Program-made: the position numbers and the translations under genes
Shown: piece by piece, positions 1 through 7,817 of the stretch
Layout: the number at the start of each line of letters is the position of its first letter
Numbering within the stretch: the stretch's first letter is position 1
DNA from: Candidatus Omnitrophota bacterium
GTDB lineage: Bacteria; Omnitrophota; Gorgyraeia; Tantalellales; Tantalellaceae
Reading direction: 5' to 3'
Length of the DNA stretch: 20,187 nucleotides
NCBI GenBank assembly: GCA_013204685.1
Contig: JABMSC010000030.1
Span: 1 to 20,187 of the forward strand
Notes under the pieces: model-generated
The model's input: only the letters and a program-made list of their open reading frames with translations
What the model was told of the DNA's origin: nothing
Databases searched by the model: none

Positions 1-54
1 ATCATATCCATAAGAATGAACTAAATCATATCCATATCTATATAAATCAACTAA
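1..54. repeat. AT-rich imperfect direct repeat at the left edge
   Basis: Two adjacent units, 1-24 and 25-54. Both begin with the identical 12-mer ATCATATCCATA (1-12 and 25-36) and end in GAACTAA (18-24) or CAACTAA (48-54). On the minus strand they are read in frame with gcvPA. The base composition is far more AT-rich than the rest of gcvPA. This is either a true low-complexity tail or a repeat at which the assembly ends. Confidence 0.6.
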
Positions 55-1326
55 GTCTTCATGAGGTATACTCTCCAGATCTTCATAATATCTTCCGAGC
101 GGGAAACCGGCCGCTATCCCTTTTTCGATAAGTTTACCGATTATTTCATTCGGATCTTTTGGAAGGCGTGCTATAAATTCATTAAAAGTAGGAGAACTTC
201 TTTTTACCTCTACGCCCTTTATTTTTTCAAGTTTTTGCTTGGCGTATTCGGCTTTATCCATACAAAGCTCTGCTGTTCGCTTAAGGCCTTCTTTTCCCAT
301 CAGCGACATGTACACAAGAGCCCTCAGGGCGCATAGCGCCTCATTGGAACAGATGTTGGAAGTCGCTTTTTCCCTGCGGATATGCTGCTCGCGAGTCTGG
401 AGAGTAAGGACAAAACTTCTTTTTCCGTTTCGATCGGTAGTTGCGCCGGTTATACGTCCCGGCATTTTACGGGCGAACTCTTTTTTCGCCGCCATGAACC
501 CCAGATAAGGCCCCCCGAAAGAAAGAGGGATCCCTAAGCTCTGCCCCTCACCTGTTACAATATCAACACCCATCTCTCTTGGAGTCTTCAAGAGCGCCTG
601 AGCGACAGGATAAATGCTGGAGATTGCCAGAGCGCCTTTTTTGTGGCATTTCTCTGCAATATCAGTATAATCGTCGATCGCTCCAAAAAAGTTCGGGTTC
701 TGGAAAATAACCGCTGCTGTTTCCTCATCGAGACATTCATCAATTGCCTTTCGATCGCTCTGACCGTGAGTTACGGGAGTTTCAACAAGTTCGATCGATA
801 GATTGCTGGTATAGCATTTTATCATCTTCCGGTAAATAGGGCTCACTCCACCGTCCATTATGATCTTGTTGCGTCCCGTGATACATAACGCCATCATAGC
901 AGCTTCATAAAGAGCTGTCCCGCCGTCATAAAGAGAGGCGTTCGAAACCTCCATATCTGTCAGACGGCATATGCAGCTTTGATATTCGTATATTGCCTGA
1001 AGCGTCCCCTGAGAAGCTTCTGGCTGGTAAGGCGTATATGCGGTATAGAATTCTGATCTTGATACAACAGCATCAACTGCAGCGGGTATAAAATGATCGT
1101 AAAACCCGCAGCCCACAAAAGTGACCAGATCCGTGGCGTTCTTCTCCGCAAGACTTTGCAAATACTGATCAACTTCAAATTCAGATCTTCCCGGAGGCAG
1201 GTCAAAGGATTTGGCCCTCAGCTCTTTGGGAATGCAATTAAAAAGCTCATCAACTTTGCCGCTTTTAATACCGATGGCTTCCAGCATTTCTTTCCGGTCC
1301 TGGAGTGAATGTGGGATGTAACTCAT
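1..1326 (-). CDS. gcvPA: Glycine dehydrogenase (decarboxylating) subunit 1, GcvPA; C-terminal end cut by the window
   Basis: One open frame runs from ATG at 1326 to the left edge with no stop (442 codons). It is the N-terminal half of the split P-protein of the glycine cleavage system, which decarboxylates glycine and passes the aminomethyl group to lipoyl-GcvH; the PLP lysine lies in the partner GcvPB, not seen here. The family pattern is clear: start MSYIPHSLQDRKEMLEAIG, then FVGCGFYDHFIPAAV, YTPYQPEASQGTLQ, NASLYDGGTALYEA, IFQNPNFFGAIDD, FGGPYLGFMA and LQTREQHIRREKATSNIC. An AAGGA ribosome site lies 9 bases upstream, and GcvH ends 14 bases upstream. Oddity: after GRYYEDLE the expected C-terminus (an LLxCVTE-like segment) is absent; instead there is an AT-rich, repeat-encoded tail with YGYDLV and YGYD. 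GcvPA is usually about 440-450 residues, so the protein should end near here. Confidence 0.93.
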   Translation of the reverse strand, partial: MSYIPHSLQDRKEMLEAIGIKSGKVDELFNCIPKELRAKSFDLPPGRSEFEVDQYLQSLAEKNATDLVTFVGCGFYDHFIPAAVDAVVSRSEFYTAYTPYQPEASQGTLQAIYEYQSCICRLTDMEVSNASLYDGGTALYEAAMMALCITGRNKIIMDGGVSPIYRKMIKCYTSNLSIELVETPVTHGQSDRKAIDECLDEETAAVIFQNPNFFGAIDDYTDIAEKCHKKGALAISSIYPVAQALLKTPREMGVDIVTGEGQSLGIPLSFGGPYLGFMAAKKEFARKMPGRITGATTDRNGKRSFVLTLQTREQHIRREKATSNICSNEALCALRALVYMSLMGKEGLKRTAELCMDKAEYAKQKLEKIKGVEVKRSSPTFNEFIARLPKDPNEIIGKLIEKGIAAGFPLGRYYEDLESIPHEDLVDLYRYGYDLVHSYGYD

Positions 1327-1340
1327 GCTTTAAATTCCTT

Positions 1341-1724
1341 TTATTTCAGCCCCTCTAAATACGCCCCGTAACCGGCAGCATCCATCAAACCATCTAACTG
1401 GGTCTCATCTGATACCTTCACTTTGCACATCCATCCGTTCTCATAGGGAGACTGGTTGATGGTCTCAGGAGCTCCTTCAAGAGATTCGTTTACTTCTAAG
1501 ATCTCTCCCGATACTGGCGCATAAACATCGCTTGCCGCCTTCACGGATTCTACAGTAGCGATACTATCTGACTGATTAACTGAAGAACCTGATGAAGGAA
1601 GTTCGATAAAAGTAATATCTCCCAGTTCGCCTTGCGCATAATCGGTAATTCCAATGGTTACCTTGTCTCCCTCAAGCTTTACCCATTCATGCTTTTCTGT
1701 GTATTTTAGATCCTCAGGTATCAT
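1341..1724 (-). CDS. gcvH: Glycine cleavage system H protein (lipoyl carrier)
   Basis: A 127-residue protein, the usual length for GcvH. It shuttles the aminomethyl intermediate between the P, T and L proteins on a lipoyl arm. The attachment lysine is K62 in the canonical ESVKAASDVYAP context. The N-terminus (YTEKHEWVK, then GITDYAQGELGDITFIELP) and the C-terminal NGWMCKVKV segment are typical. A strong site, GGGGAGG, precedes the ATG by about 6 bases. The gene sits between gcvT (166-base gap containing tandem repeats) and gcvPA (14-base gap). LipA, encoded upstream, would make the lipoyl group on this protein. Confidence 0.97.
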   Translation of the reverse strand: MIPEDLKYTEKHEWVKLEGDKVTIGITDYAQGELGDITFIELPSSGSSVNQSDSIATVESVKAASDVYAPVSGEILEVNESLEGAPETINQSPYENGWMCKVKVSDETQLDGLMDAAGYGAYLEGLK

Positions 1725-1758
1725 GTTTGTCCTCCCCTGTCTTACCTTGTTTAATGGA

Positions 1759-1806
1759 TATCGGGTTATCGGGTTATCGGGTTATCGGGTTATCAGGGTA
1801 TCGGGA
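1759..1806. repeat. 8-bp tandem repeat, unit TATCGGGT, six units
   Basis: Four perfect copies of TATCGGGT at 1759-1790, followed by variant units TATCAGGG (1791-1798) and TATCGGGA (1799-1806). The array lies between gcvT and gcvH and would be transcribed in the gcv mRNA. It continues into a degenerate region of opposite polarity at 1814-1876. Confidence 0.9.
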
Positions 1807-1876
1807 ATTTTTTCCGATGTCCCGCTATCCTGATACCCTATCCTCCCGATGTCCAGATGTCCTGATGCCCTGATCT
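1807..1876. repeat. Degenerate repeats of opposite polarity facing the 8-bp array
   Basis: This stretch holds pieces such as CCGATGTCC, CCTGATACCC, CCCGATGTCC and CCTGATGCCC, which are imperfect reverse complements of the ATCGGG/ATCAGGG units to the left. They are joined by a T6 run at 1809-1814. Together, 1759-1876 could fold as an imperfect long stem; for example GGGTTATCAGG can pair with CCTGATACCC with one bulged base. Confidence 0.55.
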
Positions 1877-1890
1877 TGCCATTTGTTATT

Positions 1891-2982
1891 TCATGAATGC
1901 TCATATATCGGCAAACTCTTAACCTTCGCCTCTATCTCGACCTTGCCGTCAGTAAGGATGATCTCCTTTCCCTCTACCGAAAACTCCTTATTAAGATAAC
2001 ACAACCCAATGCCTTTTTTCAAGCATGGTGAAAATGCTCCGCTTGTCACTTCCCCTATTTCCTTTCCTTCACGCAATACTTTAAAGTGACTCCGCGCGCT
2101 TCGCCTGCCCTCACAGATAAATCCCGTTAAGAGCCTCCCCGGTCCCTCTTCTTTTTGTTCCAAAAGAGCGTCTTTACCCGTAAAATCTTTATCAAAAGAG
2201 ACAAATCGTTCAAGATTCGCTTCAAGCGGTGTATGCTCCTCATCTATGTCGCTGCCATAAAGCGAATATCCTGCCTCGAGTCTCAGTGTATCGCGTGCAC
2301 CCAGTCCTATGGGCCTGACATCTTCAAACCCCATAAGTGTATCCCACACTTCTTCCGCCGCAGAGACCGGCATAAAAAGCTCATAACCCAACTCTCCCGT
2401 ATAACCAGTGCGGCTGAGCATCGTTGTTGTATCGTTTACTTTAATATGCGTAAAATTAAATCTCTTAAGCCCGTTAACTGTTTTGTCCCCGAGGAGCCCG
2501 GCCATTATGTCTCCGGAGGAAGGACCTTGCAGGTCCAATTTTGCCGTCCGGTCAGATTCATCAAGAAATTTGGTTCCGGATGAGATGTTTTTCTTAACCC
2601 ACTCGCGATCTTTGGAAATAGTCCCGGCGTTCACGACCAGCATAAACTCTTCGCCGGAGGTCCGGTAAACAATAAGATCATCTATTATGCCGCCCCCCTC
2701 ATTAAGCATAAATGAATAACGGCATTTGCCTGGCGTTAGATCATCGACGCGCCGGCTAAGCAACTTATTGAGATCTTTTTCAACGGCCGGACCCTTTAAC
2801 ATAAACTCACCCATATGGCAAATATCAAAAAGCCCCGCTTTTTCGCGCGTATGCAGGTGTTCGTCGATTATTCCCGTATACTGGACGGGCATATTCCACC
2901 CTGAGAAAGGAACCATCTTAGCACCAAGCGCAATATGCTTCTCATGAAGAGGGGTATTTTTCAATTGTTCGGGGGTATTCAC
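1891..2982 (-). CDS. gcvT: Glycine cleavage system T protein (aminomethyltransferase)
   Basis: About 363 residues, normal for GcvT. It moves the methylene carbon from the aminomethyl-lipoyl arm of GcvH to tetrahydrofolate, releasing ammonia. Family signatures: NTPLHEKHIALGAKMVPFSGW near the N-terminus, FDICHMGEF, a GGGIIDDLIVYR block with the conserved acidic pair near residue 104, RTGYTGELGYELF and LGARDTLRLEAG. Start choice: ATG at 2988 directly abuts its AAAGG, leaving no spacer, whereas GTG at 2982 lies 6 bases downstream of that AAAGG and keeps the conserved NTPEQLKNTPLH start, so I prefer GTG. Upstream is a consensus promoter at 3031-3058. It is the first gene of gcvT-gcvH-gcvPA. Confidence 0.95.
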   Translation of the reverse strand: MNTPEQLKNTPLHEKHIALGAKMVPFSGWNMPVQYTGIIDEHLHTREKAGLFDICHMGEFMLKGPAVEKDLNKLLSRRVDDLTPGKCRYSFMLNEGGGIIDDLIVYRTSGEEFMLVVNAGTISKDREWVKKNISSGTKFLDESDRTAKLDLQGPSSGDIMAGLLGDKTVNGLKRFNFTHIKVNDTTTMLSRTGYTGELGYELFMPVSAAEEVWDTLMGFEDVRPIGLGARDTLRLEAGYSLYGSDIDEEHTPLEANLERFVSFDKDFTGKDALLEQKEEGPGRLLTGFICEGRRSARSHFKVLREGKEIGEVTSGAFSPCLKKGIGLCYLNKEFSVEGKEIILTDGKVEIEAKVKSLPIYEHS

Positions 2983-3030
2983 CAGCATCCTTTAGGGCCT
3001 AAGTAATTTCTATACCTTATAGATGAACTC

Positions 3031-3058
3031 ATTATAGACGATATAATAGGCATGTCAA
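3031..3058 (-). promoter_or_regulatory. Consensus sigma-70 promoter of the gcv operon, overlapping the lipA stop codon
   Basis: On the minus strand the -35 is TTGACA (3053-3058), the spacer 16 bases (3037-3052) and the -10 TATAAT (3031-3036). Both hexamers match the consensus at all six positions. The lipA stop codon TGA (3055-3057) is inside the -35 box. Transcription would start near 3024, leaving a leader of about 40 bases before gcvT. Confidence 0.8.
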
Positions 3059-3921
3059 CCCCAAGAAATGGGAACGTATGAGCTGCGGATGAGGGGGGCT
3101 GAAGCGGCAAATTCGAAGCCCATATCCAGGGCTTTTTGTTTGAAGATTTTGAAGTCTTCCGGAGTGTAATATTTTTTAACGGGCCAGTGCCCCTTGGAAG
3201 GATTAAGATACTGCCCCATATAGATAATATCGACTCCTGCTTTTTTAAGATCACTTAATGTTCGGAAAATATCCTTTTCTGTCTCTCCTACCCCGAGCAT
3301 CATTGCGGATTTTACAAGTATTCCGGCCTCTTTCTTGAAGGAATTAAGCGCCTCGAGGGTCTTCAAGGATCTCGAATAATCCGACCTGGGCCTCACTTTA
3401 AGATAAAATTTTTCGGGCATTTCAATATTGTGACCTACTACTTCGACACCTGAAAAAGCTATTTTCTTAAGAAGTTCCTTATCTGCACCAAAGTCAGGGA
3501 TCAAAAGCTCAACTTCGGTCTGAGGGGAATGCTTTCTTATCTGTTTCACGGTTTCAATAAACTGGCCCATTCCCTTGTCTTTCAGGTCATCACGTGTCAC
3601 AGAAGTTATAACGGCGTACTTTATACCTAAACTTTTAACAGCTTCAGCTATTCTTTCCGGTTCATCCTGATCCGGGGCATCAGGGGTTCCGCCGCTGACA
3701 TTGCAAAAACTGCATCCGCGCGTGCACGTATCTCCCAGAATTATGAAAGTAACGTGCTTCTTCCCCCAGCATTCTCCTTTATTCGGACAAGCCGCTTCCT
3801 CGCAAACAGTATGAAGGTCCAAACCGGTAAGAGTGTTTTTTACCTCTTCAGAATTTTCATTCCAGGATATCTTCCCCCGTATCCATGAAGGTCGCTTTGG
3901 TTCTTTTGTGTTATTTGTCAT
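3055..3921 (-). CDS. lipA: Lipoyl synthase (radical SAM)
   Basis: 288 residues. LipA inserts two sulfurs into octanoyl-protein, using one [4Fe-4S] cluster for SAM cleavage and sacrificing an auxiliary cluster. Both sets of ligands are present: auxiliary C40, C45, C51 in CEEAACPNKGECW, and radical SAM C66, C70, C73 in CTRGCSFC. The RSSY motif whose serine binds the auxiliary cluster is at 279-282. GGTPDAPDQDEP, TSVTRDDLKD and MLGVGETE are also typical. The gene lies between the PFOR gene (terminator in the gap) and gcvT (66-72 bases), so its product likely serves GcvH. No lipB or lplA is visible. The ribosome site is weak (GAGAGAG, spaced long). Confidence 0.97.
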   Translation of the reverse strand: MTNNTKEPKRPSWIRGKISWNENSEEVKNTLTGLDLHTVCEEAACPNKGECWGKKHVTFIILGDTCTRGCSFCNVSGGTPDAPDQDEPERIAEAVKSLGIKYAVITSVTRDDLKDKGMGQFIETVKQIRKHSPQTEVELLIPDFGADKELLKKIAFSGVEVVGHNIEMPEKFYLKVRPRSDYSRSLKTLEALNSFKKEAGILVKSAMMLGVGETEKDIFRTLSDLKKAGVDIIYMGQYLNPSKGHWPVKKYYTPEDFKIFKQKALDMGFEFAASAPLIRSSYVPISWG

Positions 3922-3957
3922 TTACTAAGCTCTCTCATTTTGTCATGAGTGTTTATT

Positions 3958-3986
3958 AAAAGACAGGGCACGTTAAAACGTGCCCC
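3958..3986 (-). terminator. Hairpin terminator downstream of the PFOR gene
   Basis: A 20-base palindrome at 3966-3985 (GGGCACGTTAAAACGTGCCC), 35 bases past the PFOR stop. Read on the minus strand, it is followed by TGTCTTTT, so the U tract is short and interrupted. It separates the PFOR transcript from lipA. Confidence 0.65.
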
Positions 3987-4020
3987 ATCTATACTGCATA
4001 TTTGCACATCATGTACTGAT

Positions 4021-7000
4021 CTATGCGCTCTTCACTTCTTCCTCAGCGCCTTTTGCCTCTTCACAAATACTGATCTTTCTTTCCGAGAGATATTTGTAAA
4101 GCTCAAAATGATCCGTTACAAGTTTCTGCGCTTTATCAAGAAGCTCTTTGGCTCTTTCGGGATTAGCTTTCTGGAGAACTCTGTACCTGTTCTCATCGTA
4201 TATATAATCCTCGAGCTTTATGGTCGGCTCTTTACTGTCAAGCGTGAGAGGATTGTTGCCTCCTTCACAAAGATCCGGATTATACCTGAAAAGCGGCCAG
4301 TGTCCCGACTGAACGGCCTTTTTCTGTTCTTCATAACCTTTGGTCATGTTGATGCCATGCGCTATACAATGAGAGTAAGCTATGATCATTGATGGACCGT
4401 CATAGGCCTCTGCTTCCATAAAAGTTTTGAGCGTCTGCTGCGGATCCGCACCTAATGCAACTTTTGCCACATACACATAACCATAACTCATTGCCATAAG
4501 GCCCAGGTCCTTCTTGCCGATAGGTTTACCGCTTGCCGCGAACTTCGCAACCGCGCCCATCGGAGTTGACTTGGATGCCTGGCCGCCTGTATTTGAATAC
4601 ACTTCGGTATCAAGAACAAGCACATTTACGTTCCTTCCGGCAGCAAGAACATGGTCCAGACCGCCATAACCTATGTCATATGCCCAGCCGTCACCGCCAA
4701 GCGCCCAGACGGATCTTTTGATAAAATAGTCAACTACACTTAACAGTTCCTTGCAATCAGGACATTTACATTTTGACAAAAGCCCTTTAAGCTTATCTGC
4801 ACGCGCTCTCTGATTCTCTATAGATCCTTGAGTTAACTGATCTTCAGATTTTGCCTCTTCCAGAAGCTGGATGATGTCACTATTGCAGCTGCCGGATGCG
4901 ATTATCCTGTCGGCAAGCTCAGTTGCATATTCACTGTATTTATCCACTGTGAGGCGCATACCGTAAGCGATCTCGGCGCAGTCCTCAAAAAGTGAGTTGT
5001 TCCATGTGGGACCCCTGCCGTCGGATCTCTTGCAATACGGTGTTGTCGGAAGATTCCCACCGTAAATTGAAGAGCATCCTGTGGCATTGGCGATAACCGC
5101 CCTATCACCAAAAAGCTGCGTGAGAAGTTTCACATAAGCAGTCTCACCGCAGCCCGCGCAAGCGCCTGAAAACTCAAATAACGGCCTCTCGAACTGGATG
5201 CCATTCATCATCGCGCGGTTATACATCTCTGGCGGAGTCTCCGGCAAAGAGAGGAAGAACTCGAAATTCTTTTCCTCCTGTTCCCTCAAAGGTTCCTGAG
5301 GCTGCATTTTAATGGCTTCCTTCACCTTCATTGGGCAATTTTCCACGCACGAACCGCAGCCTGTACAGTCTTCCGGTGCTACCTGAAGAGTGTACACATA
5401 CCCTTCTTTTGGTTTTGGTTTAGTTTGAGCATGTTTAAACATCTCCGGGGCATCCTTTAAAAGATCTTCAGAATAGAGCTTTGCCCTTATAACAGCATGA
5501 GGGCATACCATAGTACACTTACCGCACTGGATGCAGGTTTCCGTATTCCACACAGGAATATTGATCGCGATATTGCGTTTCTCGTATTGCGTGGTGGCTG
5601 TGATCCATGTGCCGTCCGCCGGCATCTCGGATACCTTTACCGTGTCCCCCTCACCGCACATGATCTTAGCCGTTGTCTTTTTAACAAATTCCGGCGCGTC
5701 TTCGGGAACATTGAGTTTTTCCTCAATTTTTCCGGTAAATTTCCCGGGAACTTCCACTTCCTCTATTCTCTCAAGAGCTATATCAACCGCTTTGATGTTC
5801 ATGTCCACTACCTTGTCGCCCTTTGACCCGTAAGTTTTCTTGACGGCCTTCTTGATAGCTTCCACTGCGATGTTTTCATCTATAACTTTTGAGATCTTAA
5901 AGAATGCCGTCTGCATTATTACATTGATGCGTCCTCCAAGTCCTATCTCTTCTGCTATCTGTACTGCATCGACAATATAGAACTTAAGCTTTTTATCGAC
6001 GATCTGTTTCTGCACCTTAAGAGGCAAAGTATCCCAGACCTTTGTTTTATCATGCATCGATGTTAAGAGAAATATACCGCCATCCTTAAGATTTTTCAGC
6101 ATATCGTATTTTTCAAGAAATGAAAAATTATGGCATGCAAGAAAGTCAGCTGTTGAAATAAGGTACGGGCTCCTTATGGGTTTAGGTCCAAACCTGAGGT
6201 GCGAGATCGTAACAGCTCCCGCTTTTTTCGAGTCATAGACAAAATACCCTTGAGCGTTATTTTCAGTTTCTTCGGCAATGATCTTGATAGAGTTCTTATT
6301 GGCTCCTACCGTTCCATCCGAACCAAGCCCGTAAAACATAGCTCTATACGTATCTTCACTTTCGGCGCTGAATGATCTATCAAAATCGAGACTTGTGCGA
6401 GTGATATCATCATCTATACCGATCGTGAAATGATTTTTCGGTTTTTTCTCTTTTAAGTTATCAAATACGCTTTTTATCATCGCAGGAGTAAACTCTGCCG
6501 AGCCAAGACCGTAACGACCTCCGACTATTACCGGGTAATCTTTAAATGGAGCAAAACCCTCTCCCATTGCCTCACCAACAGCGGTCCTCACATCTTCATA
6601 AAGCGGCTCTCCGAGACTGCCGGGTTCCTTTGTCCTGTCGAGAACAGCGATCGACTTTACCGTTTTTGGAATGGCGCTGATAAATGCCTTCGTGTCAAAT
6701 GGTCTGTAAAGCCTCACTTTTAGAACACCCAGCTTTTCACCCTGGGCATTTAAATAATCTACTGTTTCATGTACGGCTTCCCCTCCTGAGCCCATTATTA
6801 TGATGATTTTCTCAGCATCTCCCGCTCCGATATAATCGAAAAGGTTATATTGCCTTCCCGCAATCTTCGCAAACTTATTCATAGCCTTCTGGACTATTTC
6901 GGGACAATCCTCGTAATACTTATTTACTGTTTCACGTCCCTGGAAATACACATCGGGGTTCTGACTGGTCCCCCTCAAGACAGGATGCTCAGGGTTCATG

Positions 7001-7620
7001 CCAAACGCACGGTGTTTGTGTATAAGCTCCTGATCCATCATCGCCCGCATATCATCAAATGAAAGCTCACATATTTTTTGTATCTCATGCGAAACCCTGA
7101 AACCCTCAAAGAAATGTAAAAAGGGTATCCTTGACTCTAATGTCGCAGCCTGGGCAATAAGTGAAAAATCCATGGCTTCCTGCACGCTGCCCGATGACAA
7201 AAGCCCCCAACCCGTTGCTCTTGTAGCCATAACATCAGAATGATCCCCGAATATCGAAAGCGCCTGGCATGCAAGCGAACGTGCCGCTATGTGGAACACA
7301 GTGGGCGTCAATTCCCCGGCTATTTTGTACATGTTAGGTATCATAAGAAGAAGCCCTTGAGAAGCCGTGAACGTAGTAGTCAGCGCGCCTGTCGTTAAAG
7401 CGCCATGTACCGCTCCGGAAGCTCCCCCTTCAGACTGAAGTTCCACAACCGTAGGGACAGTCCCCCATATGTTCTTTTCACCTCTTGCGGATTTTTCGTC
7501 TGATATCTCCCCCATACCCGAAGAAGGTGTAATTGGATATATAGCGATGATCTCATTGGTAGCATGCGCGACATGCGCAACGGCACTGTTTCCATCGTAA
7601 GGAACCATGTTACATTTCAT
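4021..7620 (-). CDS. nifJ: Pyruvate:ferredoxin (flavodoxin) oxidoreductase, single-chain type
   Basis: 1199 residues, matching the single-chain homodimeric PFOR (about 1170-1200). It converts pyruvate and CoA to acetyl-CoA, CO2 and reduced ferredoxin or flavodoxin; the reaction can run in reverse in some anaerobes. In order: N-terminal domain with YPITPSSGMGE; a ferredoxin-type region with two 4Fe-4S motifs, CIQCGKCTMVCP near residue 694 and CTGCGSCVENCP near 750; the proximal cluster start CAGCGET near 818; and the TPP-binding GDGWAYDIGYGG near 973 with VLDTEVYSNTGGQASKSTPMG near 1003. Start choice: a TTG at 7635 also opens the frame, but ATG at 7620 has a GGGGGG site about 6 bases upstream and gives the conserved start. 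It is monocistronic, with its own promoter and terminator. Confidence 0.97.
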   Translation of the reverse strand: MKCNMVPYDGNSAVAHVAHATNEIIAIYPITPSSGMGEISDEKSARGEKNIWGTVPTVVELQSEGGASGAVHGALTTGALTTTFTASQGLLLMIPNMYKIAGELTPTVFHIAARSLACQALSIFGDHSDVMATRATGWGLLSSGSVQEAMDFSLIAQAATLESRIPFLHFFEGFRVSHEIQKICELSFDDMRAMMDQELIHKHRAFGMNPEHPVLRGTSQNPDVYFQGRETVNKYYEDCPEIVQKAMNKFAKIAGRQYNLFDYIGAGDAEKIIIIMGSGGEAVHETVDYLNAQGEKLGVLKVRLYRPFDTKAFISAIPKTVKSIAVLDRTKEPGSLGEPLYEDVRTAVGEAMGEGFAPFKDYPVIVGGRYGLGSAEFTPAMIKSVFDNLKEKKPKNHFTIGIDDDITRTSLDFDRSFSAESEDTYRAMFYGLGSDGTVGANKNSIKIIAEETENNAQGYFVYDSKKAGAVTISHLRFGPKPIRSPYLISTADFLACHNFSFLEKYDMLKNLKDGGIFLLTSMHDKTKVWDTLPLKVQKQIVDKKLKFYIVDAVQIAEEIGLGGRINVIMQTAFFKISKVIDENIAVEAIKKAVKKTYGSKGDKVVDMNIKAVDIALERIEEVEVPGKFTGKIEEKLNVPEDAPEFVKKTTAKIMCGEGDTVKVSEMPADGTWITATTQYEKRNIAINIPVWNTETCIQCGKCTMVCPHAVIRAKLYSEDLLKDAPEMFKHAQTKPKPKEGYVYTLQVAPEDCTGCGSCVENCPMKVKEAIKMQPQEPLREQEEKNFEFFLSLPETPPEMYNRAMMNGIQFERPLFEFSGACAGCGETAYVKLLTQLFGDRAVIANATGCSSIYGGNLPTTPYCKRSDGRGPTWNNSLFEDCAEIAYGMRLTVDKYSEYATELADRIIASGSCNSDIIQLLEEAKSEDQLTQGSIENQRARADKLKGLLSKCKCPDCKELLSVVDYFIKRSVWALGGDGWAYDIGYGGLDHVLAAGRNVNVLVLDTEVYSNTGGQASKSTPMGAVAKFAASGKPIGKKDLGLMAMSYGYVYVAKVALGADPQQTLKTFMEAEAYDGPSMIIAYSHCIAHGINMTKGYEEQKKAVQSGHWPLFRYNPDLCEGGNNPLTLDSKEPTIKLEDYIYDENRYRVLQKANPERAKELLDKAQKLVTDHFELYKYLSERKISICEEAKGAEEEVKSA

Positions 7621-7645
7621 TGTGTTACCCCCCAAAATCTATTTA

Positions 7646-7674
7646 ATTATAATAACCGGATCAACGGTTGAAAA
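7646..7674 (-). promoter_or_regulatory. Promoter of the PFOR gene with an inverted repeat in its spacer
   Basis: Minus strand: -35 TTTTCA (7669-7674, four of six), spacer 17, -10 TATAAT (7646-7651, perfect). An inverted repeat AACCG-N6-CGGTT (7654-7658 and 7665-7669) fills the spacer, where a bound repressor would block polymerase. I do not recognise the binding protein; it is not the Rex TTGTGAA-N8-TTCACAA pattern. Confidence 0.55.
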
Positions 7675-7752
7675 GGATATTAAACGCCCTACATTCTATC
7701 ACAACATGGCCCGGGTGGGAAGAGGCAAAATTGGATCAAAGGGTAAAACAGG

Positions 7753-7794
7753 CACAGAAAAGGCGGATTCTTATGAAAATCCGCCTTTTCTGTG
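7753..7794 (-). terminator. Strong hairpin terminator after the membrane protein gene
   Basis: Perfect 17-base arms (CACAGAAAAGGCGGATT at 7753-7769 and its complement at 7778-7794) with an 8-base loop. The A4/T4 runs are within the stem, so it could act on either strand. It lies 24 bases beyond the stop of the 7818-8669 gene; nothing transcribed from the left needs it. The rest of the 7621-7817 gap holds the PFOR promoter. Confidence 0.8.
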
Positions 7795-7817
7795 ATAATT
7801 TGCTTGTTTCGGCGCCC

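Noticed and set aside
61..508. Plus-strand reading frames over the left end, and others over nearly every gene
   Set aside because: They lie antisense to well-matched minus-strand genes, lack plausible ribosome sites and show no recognisable protein features.
1759..1876. CRISPR array
   Set aside because: Units are 8 bp, contiguous and without spacers.
2982..3030. Glycine riboswitch in the gcvT leader
   Set aside because: The leader is only about 40 bases, too short for either aptamer of that class, and no matching core was seen.
7621..7635. TTG start of the PFOR gene at 7635
   Set aside because: The ATG at 7620 has a well-spaced G-rich ribosome site and gives the conserved N-terminus; the extra MGGNT would be encoded by the ribosome site itself.
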